A stretch of DNA of 64,000 bases from Prinia subflava (GCF_021018805.1 NC_086248.1:49729485-49793484), one strand, 5' to 3'. Shown: positions 11,290 to 25,036, counted from the stretch's first letter. Made by a program: numbers and translations. The notes: generated by a model not told the origin, from the sequence alone.

Positions 11290-13754
11290 CTGCATTAAAA
11301 ATAACAAACGTAAGGAAGGCTTCTTGCACCAGGACAGACCAGGACACTGGCGAATTTAGAAGCTGGTTTGGAGGTTTTATTGAAGGAGAGGAATTGCGAC
11401 AGTTTTCTGTTTGCTTTGACCAGAACACCTCCAATTTACACAGAAAAATTGAATTTCTAATCAAAATGATTAAGGTATTATGATTTAGTGTAATAATCAA
11501 TGAATATATCACATGAATATATGATCTTTCAATATAACATTTTGGTTATATTGAAACATTTATTCTATTTAAACATTGGTGATTGACGCTCTTGTGGAAA
11601 ATTTCCTTTCAGTCTGTTAAACCTTTCATGTTTACTTAAATCTTTTTTTTATATCCATGAAACAGCTCTGCTATCAAATGCAATTACAGCAAATTTAAAT
11701 GATAAAAAAATGGGTCTCTCCAACACATTTCACTTCATCACTGAGGCACATTTTGCTAACTGGACCATGAAACCTAGAAAAGCACCTACACTTCTTTCAC
11801 AGCAATTACCCCCTCTCAGTCAGCAAAGCATTATGGCAGTACAGCTAAAGATAAAATTATTACTGTACAGGAGTCTAGTTTCTTGCACAAAGAAAAGGCC
11901 TGGCTTTGATGCTAATACAGCTGCCACTTCTAGACACCAGATGGCACAAGTGAACATAGTTTTTTAATAATACTCTGTACTTCTCTTGATAGTATTTCAA
12001 GGGACTCAAAATACTTAAGAAATCTATTTTTATATCTCTATTTTACATTCTAGAACATATCATACAAAGAAGTCAGTGATCCTCACTGTTTTTACAGATA
12101 TTTTAATGCAGAAGGATGTTTCAAATAATTCTATCACTTTTCTTTTAAATGGCTGTCTGACAGGACATGGTGTGCTTTTTCTCACTTCTATCACATTTTT
12201 CCTGTCCACAATAAAATACTAAAATTCAAAGTGCCTTAGTTCCAAAAATAGGAGTTTTTGACATACCCAGAGCAATAAAAAAAAATCCCTTGCTAAAAAA
12301 TACAATGAATTATGTATTATTTGAATATGTAACAAGTACTTTCTTTCAATTATTTATATTCAACCCTAAAAATCAGCTAGGAGAAAAACCCCTTAAGGGC
12401 TTATTAACTACATATATTTGAACTAAATAAAGTGGAAGACAAGTGGAACCTCACGTTGTTTCTATATAATATTTTCCTGTAGGATTCCACCTGAAACAGG
12501 AGAACTGCTCTATTTGAGGCTGGGCACGAGTTCAGCTGGAGACAGAGTTCTACTGTTTGTTTGCACTTTCTTCTCTTAGGCTCTCTGCTAGCTTTGATTT
12601 CAGTGCCTGACCTCTCCAGGACTGGCAGATGCAAATGATACTAATTGCAGGCACATACTCTTGGGTGTGTTTGTCAATACACAATTAAAATACCCCGACA
12701 ATTCAACAGAAAGCTGTAATAGGAAAAAGTGGGTTTTAAGCATCACAGTGAATGATCATCACAAAGGATTAAACTGAGATTGTCCCATACATGTCTGCTG
12801 GAGCAGCTGAAGAAATAAGAAGTAGTTTGGTGAAAGTAACCAACTGTATGTAAAATACACTTGCAAGACAATATATGCTGTCATTAAAAAGTGTGTTAAA
12901 CAAACTAGTTGAATCTGTGTGCTCCACAGGTGGCTCGTTGCTGGAAAATGTATGTTATCCATGTAAGTAAGTGCTTAGAAAAATACTGTGATTTATATAA
13001 TATTCTCTATAAAACAATCTGTGCTTCTGAAGCAGTCAAATCTGGAGAGAGAAAACTGTGTATTGTTTCCATGAAATTCATGCAAAGTATTAAGAAACTT
13101 TAGATGTAAGGATGTAATACTATACTAAACACATCCATTGCAGAAATTAGAGAAGCTCTAACACATACTGCAATGGCTGTAATTTTGCATTAATATGCAA
13201 AGCCTGTAGTAACTCATAACTTGTCTTTATTCTTACAAAAAAAGAAAAGAGAATGAGATTTTCAGTTTCTTTGTAATTCATTCTCTAATAACACAGGTTT
13301 GACAAAATAAGTTAACATAGTCCACAACTCATGAAATGAAAGATCAGAATGTTCTAGCATACAAGACACTTTTAAAGTCTAAACATTTTAAGTGATAGAA
13401 GCATATTATAAAAATATGTGAATTATCACTATGGAAATCTGATGCTGAAGTACTTTTCCCAAACACTTCAGATTTCACACAAAACATAAGGTTATATACT
13501 AAATGGTTCCATTTCACATCTTTATAAACATATGGTTCAGACACACTTGCAACATTTTCAAACAACCATTGAAATTGTATCTGGAATTCCTGGTATTGTC
13601 TCTAATTTCTTTTATGCAGTTAGCATAAAAATTAGGCATCCAGATAAGCTTGGGAGCTTCAATGCAGACACACACATACACATATATCTTTTCTCTTTAC
13701 TATGTCTTTAGATTTCTTTTTCTTTACTTTAGCAATGAAGTCCATGGAACATAC
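11290..13754 (-). other. FAM184A: FAM184A intron 16
   Basis: This is a 2.5 kb AT-rich intron. I see no recognisable repeat, RNA gene or extra exon in it. Confidence 0.75.
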
Positions 13755-13859
13755 CTTCACCAATGGATTAATAACACCAACATTAGGGCTTGCATTAAAC
13801 ATTTTGTTGTAGTTAGTCTCCCTGTTTACTAGTTCCAGCTGATAGAACTTTTTGTCCTC
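13755..13859 (-). CDS. FAM184A: FAM184A exon 16
   Basis: This 105-nt, phase 0-0 exon encodes residues about 1012-1046 and marks the end of the coiled coil. It carries the segment KFYQLELVNRETN, followed by FNASPNVGVINPLVK, which begins the disordered tail. The donor is AAG|GTATGT and the acceptor TTTTTAG|GAG. Because its length is a multiple of three, skipping it would keep the frame. Confidence 0.94.
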
Positions 13860-14547
13860 CTAAAAAGAACAACAGATAGAAACTCCTTTTTATGCATTTT
13901 CAACCAGTTAGTGGCCAAATCTGCCTGTAAAATGTTCTCAAATAAATGTATGCTTACCTTTTAAAATAAACTGGCAATTCTAAAAATTGCATTTCATGTT
14001 TATATATTATTATATGGAATAATCTAAATAATATCTATTTAGGCAGTTCTATGGTCCATAGAGTGAGCACACCCTAATGGATTATGTACTGCAAAAGAAT
14101 CAGTATAGTTAAATTCTAATCTTTAATCAATTTTGTTTTCCTCATTCCTTCATGCTTCTTAATTGGGATCTAACCCAAGTCAGGGTGTTGTGCTCTGAAT
14201 TTGGGAAGCTCAGTGGGTTGGGATCTTGGTCTTAGAAACCTCACAGACGAAACTATTTCTTATATGGCTTACATGGCTGGCTTGTCCCAGGACTGGAGGG
14301 AGGAGACATCTGATACAGGACATACCAAAATACTTCCTGTAATAATGTATTTTGCTTGATTTTGGAATACATTCGGTATCTAATTCATTTTACTATTATG
14401 AGTCATTGAAACCAGAGGAATAATGTGTCAAAGAATATGAATAACATGCTACCAGGATTGGTTCTTAAAATACATTTCAAATAATTTGAATCAGATTAAC
14501 TTTTGTATTTGTCAAGACATTACACCAAGAGAGCATAGAAGTCTTAC
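13860..14547 (-). other. FAM184A: FAM184A intron 15
   Basis: This is a 0.7 kb AT-rich intron in which I see no other feature. Confidence 0.75.
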
Positions 14548-14665
14548 AATCAATTTCTTTATGAGTTGGTCCCGCTCTGCAATTAGGTCTTTCAGTTCTG
14601 AGATAAGCTGCAAGTCTTCTGGTCTTGATTCTCTGTTTTTGTATTTTTCTTCCATTTCTTCTAAA
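14548..14665 (-). CDS. FAM184A: FAM184A exon 15
   Basis: This exon encodes residues about 973-1011 after one base completing a split serine codon. The peptide (LEEMEEKYKNRES, SELKDLIAERDQLIKKLI) is heptad-like and charged, the C-terminal part of the coiled coil. The acceptor must be the AAAG just before TTTAGAAGAA. The next AG, 5 nt further in, would break the frame set by exon 14. The donor is ATT|GTAAGA. Confidence 0.93.
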
Positions 14666-17509
14666 CTTTATAGAAAAGAAGAATATCCTCTTTAGCCTGG
14701 TTCAGTGTTAAATGATGAGTGAATAGTCACATTTTTGATAAGTACAAAAGAGAGTTCAAGGAGTAAGGACAGAGAATTACTTTCTTAACACCTTGAAGGA
14801 AATTAATTTCTATATTCTCCTTCCACTTTAGAAAGTTAAGAAACAAAATAAACAAAAAAAACCCCAATAACCATAAATCTTGCTCCAGCAACTAAAAATC
14901 TAGGGAACATTCTAAAAACTTAACATCCTTCCTGTGCATGCACTACCACATTTTTGAAGAGGGTCACTTGTAAGTCAGGCTAAAAATAAGGCATTCAAAA
15001 CCACAGTGTCTCCCTCAGTTCATGTGGAACATTCTGGAACAGAAGATACTCAAGAACACTGAAGACTAACAGGTACCTAACTCCTCTCCACAAAAGCTAC
15101 TTTGTACCATTAGAGATGAAATAAAGGAATAAGCTGCAAAACAAAAGGAATAACACTTGGATATTAGGACATCTAATGTAACCACTGATAAACATTTGGA
15201 AAAACAACTAAGAGGAACTTTGAAATGCCTGGTGGGAAAGCATTAAAGGAGAGAAGTGAAATAAGCCATCTGAGAGAGGAATTGTACAAATAACTGCATA
15301 AATATCCTTTTTCCTTAAGAAGAAGCTTTGAAGACATGACAGTTTCAAATTATTATCTCCTTTAAACTAGTAACATGCTCATGATGCTAAATATAGTTTC
15401 AAAGGGAAGTACTAAAATATGTCTCTCACATATTCAGCCCTCATGTAGATTAGTGAATCACGTGTCAGAACAGATTCAAGAAACTTAAACTTAGTGAAAA
15501 AAGAAAAGAAATCCCAATCAAACACCGAGAAAAATCTATGAATTAAATTGAATCTAAATCAGGTCAAGCTTAATTCCACAAGAGTTAAACAAACTGTAGA
15601 CACGTGGAAGTAGACATAATTTTACATTTCAGATAAATATTTTCTCTTCAAAAGTAACTATGAAATTTTTACTTTGATTTGTAGCTGAAAAAGCAGATAA
15701 TATTAAATATATTGATAATTTAATAACCTCCAAATAACCTGTACATATTCTGAGATATTATATAATGTGTTTACATAAAACAATACGAATGAGAACAACA
15801 TGATTGTTTTTACTTGCAGAGAAGGCATTTGACTCAGCAGAACAGAAATAGCCTCAGCTGGCTTAATTTTTGTGCATACTTTTTATGCTAGGTTAAGCTA
15901 TTGTACATAGATCCCCAGAGTATGGTATATGGTTACACACTAAAAATTCTGCTGTCGTTTAATTTTCACATACTTCAGAGATCTGGGGGGTTTTTTCTGT
16001 TTCAAATAAATAATTTGTAATTTAAACACTTCAGTTATAGAGCTTAATTAATGACACCCACTCTCAATTATTCCAAGACAGATTCTCCATTTCACAGACA
16101 TTCATGAGGCCATGCTTTAGTTGAGGCTGAACCTAGGAACAGTTACTTGAGAAAAAGCCGCATAAAACTTCTCTGGGTTGTTGGGGGGTGGCCTGTGTGG
16201 GTTTGGGTTTTGTTCTTGGGTTTGTTTGGTTTGGTCTGGTTTTGTTTTTTTAAATTTGCTTCCTCTTCTATGTAGTTTCTTCTTTGAACAGCTTCTTGCT
16301 TCAGTGTAAATAGAGAAATAACACACTGAAAGCCAGATCAGGGCACCCTGGATGATGCTTGCTGATTTTAGGCCAGTGGCTCCTTCCTCAAAGCTCTAAA
16401 TTGAGCAAGAGTGAGGAGTAGAAAACCAGCTAAATTCAGAAAATTCCGTGACACTGAGAAGCAAACAACTTAATGCAGAAAACATTTACGGTAAACAGTT
16501 CCAAAACAGTTCTGGTGGCTGCTCATAGGTATGTTTCTCATATAAGATAAATGCAGCAAACAGGAAGTAGCTTACCTCTAATTTACTGAATGGCAAGGTA
16601 CCACATTTATCAGGGTGTAAGAGCATGCATGTCAATAATTACAAGAGGGTGAAAAATAGAATTTTATAACTATTTTATTTGAGGACAATTTCTGAGGGCT
16701 CATTACCCAGAAAAAGCTAGATGCATTTTGGCTTTACTGTCCATTTGTAAGTGATACTTACTTAGAAAAGCTTTCTATCAAAAACTTAGAACCAATTTCT
16801 TCTCTCTGCCATAAATCTTCTGTGCTGCAAATACAAATCCCTCAGTGACAACTTTGTGCTCAATGTGCTGTGAAACCTGAGCCAGAAACTGTGACCAAAT
16901 GGATAACACCACAGAGATAGAGAGTGAAGGATGTGGAAGACAGGAAAACACTGGTTGGTGACACACTATTACATCACTTCTGCAACTATTAGGTGGTCTA
17001 ATCCCTGGTGGCATTTTGCTTCAGACAAACTCTTACACCTTCTGTTATTGTTATGCTCATGCAATCCATTTCAGACACTAATTTTTCTTATGCTACCAAA
17101 CCTGAAAATGTTTGCATCACTCATGCTACAACCTCACTTCTTAGTAGTAGTAAATACTGTACTGTTTATGAACTTGTTGAAGAAATTCTTGTGTTCGCAA
17201 AAAAGATGTATTAAATCTTGAGAAAGAAACAACCTGAAATAATGTTTTCTCCAGTTTTCTAGGAACTGCATGAATTTAATCTTTCCTACCTGAAATTTTT
17301 TGGTCTCAAACCTGTAACAATTTACCTCACTACATTCCCCTAAAGATTATAGAATGGTGTTGCCTAAAGAATTCAAGATTAGCCCCCATACTTTTTGAGG
17401 TATCTGTACATCTTCATCTCTGCAGTATCCTCAGGAACTCATGGACACCAGAATAAACTATTCACTCAAATGCAGCTACACACAATTTTTTTAATGCAAC
17501 AAAACTTAC
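14666..17509 (-). other. FAM184A: FAM184A intron 14
   Basis: This is a 2.8 kb AT-rich intron. It includes a G/T-rich patch at about 16180-16255 (plus strand) and no recognised mobile element. Confidence 0.75.
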
Positions 17510-17656
17510 GAAATTTGTAAAGCTGAATTAATTTCCTTGAGCAGCTCTTGGGTCTTATTAAAATCTGCCAGCATGCTTTGTTTCTCTCTGATGTGATCTG
17601 CTGTCAAGACATCCAGCTCTGTCTCATGTTTCTTGCTTAAATCTTGCTCATGCATC
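17510..17656 (-). CDS. FAM184A: FAM184A exon 14
   Basis: This 147-nt exon is phase 2 at both ends and encodes residues about 923-971. It reads through MHEQDLSKKHETELDVLTAD to NKTQELLKEINSALQ, a heptad pattern with the HEQDL and LLKEIN blocks typical of FAM184A. The donor is TTC|GTAAGT (strong) and the acceptor ACAG|GATGC. Confidence 0.94.
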
Positions 17657-18149
17657 CTGTTTAATTTAGTTTTTGTTAAAAAAAGAGTTATTCTAAAATC
17701 AGACTTTTTTGTTCATCATGATTTTCTGCCATGCTTCTAATGGCTTTTATATAATATCAGACAACACAGAAGGAATTACTGATTCATCAAAGCCTACTAC
17801 TTACTGTTCTCCAATCTTCTAGCTTATTTCATGGAAAATGTATCTCCTTTAATGCTTTTTAAAATAAACAAACAATGAATTTGAAAAAAAAAGTAAAAAC
17901 CACCAAGAACCAACACTTGAGTGCACGGCTACTAAAATATGCCAAAATGTGTCATTGAAATGCCACTTAACTGCACAGCACAATCACTAACTTTACCAGT
18001 AAAGGGCATAGCTTTACTAAAAAAGACTAAAGGACATGTTATACGCCTTGATCAAGAGGATAAATTTAAAACTGCAAATGGCAATTTTTTAAAAGTAAAA
18101 TGGTGAGCGAAACAATACAGGTTCGAATTTAGAGTGGAAAAATGAATAC
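17657..18149 (-). other. FAM184A: FAM184A intron 13
   Basis: This 0.5 kb AT-rich intron contains nothing else that I can recognise. Confidence 0.75.
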
Positions 18150-18334
18150 CTGATCTGTTGGTTGGATTCACTGTGTATTCTAAGAATTTCCTTCCCTTTA
18201 AACTCTAATTCCTTTGTCAATGCACTTATATTTTCATGGAGATGCAGAATCTCTTTGTCCAGTTCAGCTATATGATGGTCTCGGTGTCTCAGTTCATCTT
18301 GTAGATCTGATACTCGGCATAAAAATTCTTTTTC
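18150..18334 (-). CDS. FAM184A: FAM184A exon 13
   Basis: This exon encodes residues about 862-922 plus two bases of an arginine codon. It includes SDLQDELRHRDHHIAELDKE, HLHENISALTKELEFKGKEI and ESNQQIR. Long heptads and regularly spaced leucines indicate coiled coil. The donor is CAG|GTATTC, a moderate site, and the acceptor is CATAG|GAAAAAG. Confidence 0.94.
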
Positions 18335-20495
18335 CTATGATATAAGTAGCAGCAGCAAAAAATATTTTAGAAAGACTTGTTTCTCAGAGGTGATGCCTAC
18401 AATACTTGCTTTTCAAAGACAGCAGCTGGGCAGAATTTTCCATCCAAGAGACAATTTTTTCATTTTTTTATGCTGACACAAATTATACTCAAAGCAAAGG
18501 GCTTTTTTATTGTGCACAAGTACAAAGAAAGAAGAAATCAAAATTGGGTAATAATTTATTTCCACTTACAAGAAAAGTTAAAACCCATGATTATCACTGT
18601 CTATTAAAACTGGTGTAGCTCATCACATTTTCCTTTTGCCTACACATACAAGAAAAAAAACAGGTATCTCTAAGATCCAGGGCATGGGCATTTCACTTTC
18701 TCTGCCTTGTCTGCACATGATCCAGAGAACTCTTTTTTTTCCTTACAGCCCCATTCAGCAGGTGAAAATTGCTCAAGATGTATGCCCTGCACAAACAAAA
18801 ACTGATTCAGAAGTATTTTATCTTACAAATATATACAAAGGTCATAAATATCTTACAGCAGAATATGTGTTAAATAGTTTGTTATATTTATATTGTGACC
18901 AATAAATCAACAAAAGTCTTGTCTTGTTTTTTTTTGCAGAAGAAATTCCAATGAAGTTAATGTCTGGGAAACTCAGCTGGAGTTTGCCCCAATGGCTTTG
19001 ATAATGAGTCTCCTTGGTTTAGGAATGTCTGAAACGAAAACAACTTTTTCAGAGTTTTCGATTTCCATCTATTCCGCTTCTTACAATTTCACAATAATTA
19101 ATGAGCATATAGTTTGCACAGAGAAAATCAGCAGATATTCCAAAGTAGTTTTGTGTATAAATGTGTTTTGTGTCTTCATGCCTCTTGGAAATACAAATAT
19201 ATCCTAATGCACAACTTTCATAGGGCATCTTTAAGAGCAGACAATTAAAAATAACTACATATCTCCCTATATAAAGACTATGTAAAAGGTATAAGAAAAA
19301 GCAGAGGACAAATTTAGATCCACACATATAAATATTTCAAAAAGTAGCAAATCCTGATCAGACCACTCTCCATCTCATTCAACCCTGATCCTGTGAACTG
19401 ATGAGCATTCTAACACAGGAAACCTCAGTAACTGCTTTGTCCTCAGTACAACCAAAGCTGGTGTTTAGCAGATCATTTATACTGAGGCAAAAAGTTTGAT
19501 TGGATCAAACACCAGTTCTTGTAATTTAAACTTTATTTTTCTGACATATCACCTAGGTGCCTGGGCTTAAACAACACATGACTGAAACTATACCCTCCTA
19601 AACCCTGTATGACAGCACCATGTTTTTGTCTCTGGTGCTCACACTATTAAACCGGCAAGAAATAGCTTAAAAAGGGCTCATCTTTGACTGTCTCTGTTTT
19701 TGTGTAAAGGCTATGTCCAACAAACCTCATTTGCTCTGTTAATATACCTGTTAATAAAAACAATAAAAATAAATCATAAATAAAACTTATTAATATATTT
19801 CTAAACCAACTCCTCCTCCTTGGTGTTGGAACATCAGTAAATCAATCTTGAAAAGTCTACTATACAGGCAAATAAAGAGGTGATTTTCTGATCCTCTTAC
19901 TTCCAGGAGTCTGGCTTTCAATAGAGCTTAAACTTTGAATTTTTAGCTACTAGCAGAAAAACTGATTGTATACAAAATGAAAGATAAAAGGTGGATTAAT
20001 CAGTTTGCTACTGAAAATAAAGGTAGTTCATACAGGTTTTGGAGGTTTGGTTTTGCTGGGGTTTTTTGTGTACTTTTTTCTTCAGTTTGAAGCAATCATT
20101 TCATTATAAGCAACTACTTCTTTTGCCATATCTGTTAGGCTTCAAAGAGAAACAGCTTTTTCCTTCCTGCTGGCAGCTGTGGATAAATACAATTTTGCAA
20201 GAATGGGCACTGGCCTCCCATGGCAAGCCAAGGTGCTCCCAGATGGTTGCACAGTTCTAAGAGGAAACTACCTGGATATGGGAGCTATTTTCTAGGCTTT
20301 GAACAAGGTTTGTAGAAGGCAGAAAAAACTAAGCAAGGAGGTTTAGGAAACTAGGAACGCATTAGCTGTTGGTGCTGGATGATTTTGAAGGATTACATGT
20401 TTGTTGTTTGTTCACAACAGTTCTTGCCTCCAGAAAAGGGAAAAATGAATATTGATCATGCCATTTTATAGCCAGTTGCCAGCCATGCCTCCTAC
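18335..20495 (-). other. FAM184A: FAM184A intron 12
   Basis: This 2.2 kb intron is AT-rich. Several ORFs of 60-90 codons are present on both strands without recognisable similarity, and I saw no identifiable mobile element. Confidence 0.75.
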
Positions 20496-20623
20496 CTGTC
20501 GCCTGCCGAGTTCTATGCTTCTTTCAAGCTCCATTTTGGCAGCTACCAGTTCTTGTTGATGGTTGTGCCTCAGCTGGTCAATTGCTGCTGCATGTTGGTG
20601 GTTGAGCTCTGAGCGCAAGGAAG
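20496..20623 (-). CDS. FAM184A: FAM184A exon 12
   Basis: This exon encodes residues about 819-861, opening with two bases that complete an alanine codon. Visible blocks are SLRSELNHQHAAAIDQLRH and QQELVAAKMELERSIELG, both strongly FAM184A-like. It is a His/Gln-rich coiled-coil section. The donor is CAG|GTAGGA and the acceptor CCAG|CTTCC. Confidence 0.95.
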
Positions 20624-21036
20624 CTGGTTACCATGAACAAAGAGAAAAGTTTAATTTGTATGTGTTTACATTAATTAACAGTAACAGTCCAGCTCCATCT
20701 AGAACTGCTGCTGACCTAAAACACACTTTACATCAGCTAAGTAACTGTCCTGTATTTTATTCCTGTTGCTTTCTGAAAACATCAGTTCTCCATCAGGAAC
20801 TTTGGTCACTTACTCCTTCCAAAAGAGTCTGAATGTTGTGATACTTTGAAACTGAAGAATTTAGGCTTACCTGTTAAAGCCTATAGTGATTTTAAGAGGA
20901 ACACTCAGGTCAACTCTGAATGACTTATAGAGACATTACAGTGTTACAATATAAACACACACACATGTGTGCATGTATATTTGTATGAGTAGAAAAAATG
21001 TGTTTGGACCCCTTTTCAAATTTGAAAATAGTATAC
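20624..21036 (-). other. FAM184A: FAM184A intron 11
   Basis: This 0.4 kb intron contains a short (CA)n/(TG)n patch near 20954-20970 and no other feature. Confidence 0.75.
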
Positions 21037-21190
21037 CTAACATGGCTTTTCCTTCATCCTCCAGCTCAAATCGTAGAGTCTGAAGTTCCTGTTCCATCTC
21101 CAATTTAAAGCCTTCCATGGCTTGTTTATGTGTTTCTTTCAGCGCATGAAGTTCTTCCGAGTGCTTCTGCTGTAAACGTTCTTCTAATTC
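21037..21190 (-). CDS. FAM184A: FAM184A exon 11
   Basis: This exon encodes residues about 768-818 plus the first base of an alanine codon. It includes LEERLQQKHSEELHALKETH and then MEGFKLEMEQELQTLRFELE and DEGKAML. The MEQELQTLRFELEDEGKAML block matches mammalian FAM184A as I recall it without change. The donor is TAG|GTATAC and the acceptor CATAG|GAATT. Confidence 0.95.
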
Positions 21191-22209
21191 CTATGAAACC
21201 AAAATCAACAAAATTTGTTCTACACCAACTTAGAGAATTTATAAAACATTACACAATAAACAACTGGAAACAAAAAGCAGACATTGACATATTCTAGAAA
21301 AAAAACCCCACTAGTATTACTCATATTTTCTTATCCTCCTAACATTTTTTTTCTTTTCAGTGGTTGATGGTTACCAAGATTACCTGTACACAAAACTTGT
21401 TTGGCTCACAGCTGGAAAAGAGAAAAAAAATCAATACATGGATATATATCTAAAATAGCAAGCAATGTAAGAAGGTGCAGATTCATAGGTGGGTCTGGTG
21501 TGCACACATTTGGGGACTTCTGCTCCATAAGGACATCCATGTTTACTCCCTATGGAATTGTATGAAGGACACACCTTCTGATCTTCTGGGCACATAGTGG
21601 GAAAACAGATTGCAAAGGCACATTCTGGAGCTGAACTTAAAAGACCTTAAGATACGCTCTCCATTATGTACCATGCACTACCAAAATTCCAATTTTAAAG
21701 CTGGTTTTGTCAAGGTCTTAAAAAAAAGTATCTTGGCTGGGGTTTGAAAATTATCTTGCAAGTCACAAAACAGAAATAGCTAACACAGTTTTTAACATAA
21801 GGAAAATATAAAATACATTTCAAAGGAGTCTACTGACAGAAAAAACATGCAAAATTAACTATAATGAAAAATTCCTACTCAAAATCAAAACAAGAATATA
21901 ATATTCAGAGTAACAATCTCAATGTACTGTAAAGAAATGCATGTGTTGATAATAATTTTACATATATATGTACACACACACACACCCCTATATATGTGCA
22001 TATAAAGCAAGACATGAAACAATGGCAGTATTAGAAAATATTTTCAGTATGTCTTGTTCAGATGTAACTGGATAATAGTATTACTGCAATACATCAGCTG
22101 AAAAGGAAATTTAGTAGTTATGCAGATACTTTACTAATTCCAACTGTGTACGTAAAATGCTAAAATGGCAATATTATCTACAGAATTTGGAATAACCATA
22201 TGAACATAC
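21191..22209 (-). other. FAM184A: FAM184A intron 10
   Basis: This 1.0 kb intron holds a short TA/CA simple repeat near 21962-21996. I see no other feature. Confidence 0.75.
21962..21996. repeat. Short TA/CA microsatellite
   Basis: Alternating purine-pyrimidine sequence: a few TA units, about seven CA units and more TA units. It is short and imperfect, lies inside intron 10 and has no evident functional role. Confidence 0.6.
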
Positions 22210-22422
22210 CTTTTGTTCTTGCTCTTTTGTTTCTTCCATATTTTGAAAGGCAAGGATATGGGCTTCCTGAAGTGACTTATGCCTTTGCTGATGCTCTTCT
22301 TCTAATTCCTGGATCTCCTGAGTCAGTCTCTGCCGCTCCTGACTGAACTGGGCTTGCAGTTGTTGCAGAGAGCTCTGTGACTGGGAAAGCTGCATCTCCA
22401 GATTCTGCTTCAGCAAGGAGAT
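22210..22422 (-). CDS. FAM184A: FAM184A exon 10 (Gln-rich coiled coil)
   Basis: This 213-nt, phase 0-0 exon encodes residues about 697-767. It starts ISLLKQNLEMQLSQSQSS and continues with LQQLQAQFSQERQRLTQE, a notably glutamine-rich run of heptads, and then EEEHQQRHKSLQEAHILAFQ. The donor is AAG|GTATGT and the acceptor GTTAG|ATCTCC. It lies downstream of a 14.3 kb intron, the largest complete one in this gene. Confidence 0.95.
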
Positions 22423-24539
22423 CTAACCCACAACAGAACAGCAAATATTCATTACTCATTAATATTAACATCAGCTGTAAAGAAGACATTCAGAAGAAGA
22501 AAACATGTGAAATTTCAGAGGTAAAAGACAGACAAGCAATGTCATCCATCTACTGAATTTGTTGTTAATGTTCTATGATATATAATCAGAGACATAATAA
22601 TGACATTTTGGTGGTTTTGTCAGGGTTATCATATTAGTTAGTTCATACTGCAGCACTACATGTAAGACAATTTTTAATGGCCAAATTATCAAAAATTATT
22701 TTGGTTTTATAGAAAAGATCAATAAAAATGACACTATCAAGGTCTGAAATCAAACACTTGATTGTTAAACTATTCTTCAGGGGAACACATGTCCCGCAAG
22801 GATAATCTTGCACTTGGAATCAGGGAGGACAGCCTGTGACATCTACATTGATTCTTATTTCTTTTTGTGTGCTATGGTCCTACCTTACTAGTGGTTTTCT
22901 CATTTAGAAAGAAATGGTACCACTCAATATCATAAATAAAAAGTAACACTTGATGGATTTCCCATCATAAACCTTTTGTTAGTTCAGTAAGACTATGAGA
23001 CTGATTTTTATGCTTGTTTCCAAGATCTAAACAATCTGAGTCACAAATAACTCATTTTCTTAGAAATATCTGATTTTACAAATGATGATTTTCATCCAGT
23101 AAGTATTACAGTATACTATATTCCTTTTTTAGTCCCATTTTTCTTTTTATAGTAATATTGTACTTCATTCTCCACATCAGCCAGCATCTTTTCAGACTGA
23201 AAGTGCTAAACCTGTATTCCCTTTAAAGCCAAACATGAGCAATACCCTCCAATTCTGGAAACAAGATTTAACCAAAAGAGAATTTTGCTACAGTGACTCA
23301 AATGAAGGAAAATAAAAGTGCCAAGTGATAAAGAATTTGAATCAGTAAGGATACTTTTCAAGCCTCAGAGCATTACATCACATGGAATTATAAATTAAAG
23401 TCTGATAGTGTCATTTGACTCAGCATATCTTAAAATTAATTATATCAAATTCATAACGACATTGCACATCAAGTTATTGAGCTAGAAAATATTAAATCCA
23501 CCACTTAGCAAAAAATTAATAGCAGCATACCAAGTACAACTTGTAGCATGAACATTGCTGCCAAACGTGGGTTAAGTTTCTTCTTCAGAAGGACACAGCT
23601 TAAGCAGATTTGAAAGAAAAAAGCTACAGAAACAAAAACTAGCAGTAAAACAAAGAAAAAAACCAACAAAGCCCAAACTAATTTAAATTAAATAAGCATA
23701 GCTCGTTGTATTTCAGATTCACCGGGTCTTTGTGTCTGGGAATATACACTCTACTTTTAACATACACTGTATAAATAGTATTGTACTTCAGATACCTTTG
23801 AAAGAGATTAGCTACAATTAGAGGAGTGTAGGGAAAGCCTGCACTACATTCTACAAAACCTTTTACGAAATACATTAAATAAAAATTTCACATAAAAACT
23901 GTACAGTGTCAGACCACTGTTTTGTCTGACCTCTGGTTCTGCCTCCAGAAAGGGCCAACCAGGTTTACCTGAGGTAAAAAAAGGTCAAGCATAAATGTAG
24001 GGAGCTTGACTCTGTAGTCTACCTGGAACTAGAAATCTTTCTTAAGCCAGAAGAGGTATTTTGGAGAAGATTTACAGAAGAAATATTAACAACCATTATC
24101 TGAACCCATAAAAGCTTTTAGTATCCACAATATCCTGTGTCAAGTTCCAGGCAGACATGCCAATTTGACATGACGATCTTCAATACTTATATTGGAAAGG
24201 AGTCAAAAGAAGTTTCCTTTTCATTTGCTGTATTCTACTCATGTTTCTATAGCTCTCCATCATTTCTCTCCTTACACTCTTTGCCACACTGAACTGTTTT
24301 GGCTTAGTGAGTTGATGCTTGTATGAAAGTTATTTCATATCTATGATCACATTCTCCTACTTTTACCCGTTTTTTACTATTTCTTATTTAAGACTAGGAG
24401 GGCAAAATAGCACAAGTTATTTAAAATTAGAATAAACTCTGGTTTTATGTAGTGATTTATATAGTTTTACATGTTATATTCTCTGTTTTTCTCCTATATT
24501 CCTGAAGGTTTATTTGCTTTTGAGACTCCTACTGAGCAC

Positions 24540-24890
24540 TGAGGTGATGTTTCCATAGAATTACATATCACAGTCCCCAAACCTACTTTCTAGTTGTAAC
24601 AGGCCAAGGTAAGTCTCATTATTTTACAGAAGGAGTTACAATTTTTTTTGCCTTGTGGATAATTTTACATTTATCTACACTGTATTTTATCTGCCATTTT
24701 ATTGTCAAGTCCCTTGGCATCTAACAGTTATTCTATTCTGAATAAGCTTTTATAAGCTGCAAGGTTTTCTAACTTAATAATTTCTCAACAACCTATAAAA
24801 GAAAATATTTTGAGCATCAGTGTAACTCTACTGATAATCTACCTTCACTGTGGTAACAACTAATTTAATATCTATATGTAATATATACTG
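24540..24890. repeat. Probable ancient interspersed repeat (CR1/L3-like relic)
   Basis: The segment around 24663-24720, with the phrases ACATTTATCTACACTG and ATCTGCCATTTTATTG, resembles a widespread old amniote LINE-derived repeat that I remember. Weaker similarity seems to continue to about 24890. Divergence is high. I could not define ends, and family assignment is from memory only. Confidence 0.35.
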
Positions 24891-25036
24891 TATTTTTTCT
24901 CTTCACCCTAGAAACTCACTCCACAGAAATGGTGAGTTTGCACCATGCACTTGTCACCATGGCCAATTCTGAATTTTCATATATGCATTATCTTCTTGTA
25001 CTGCAATGTGCCATTGTCTTCGTTCTCCATGGGAGG

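Noticed and set aside
17343..17375. Possible CR1-like start (ATTATAGAATGGTGTTG).
   Set aside because: There is no further CR1 similarity on either side.
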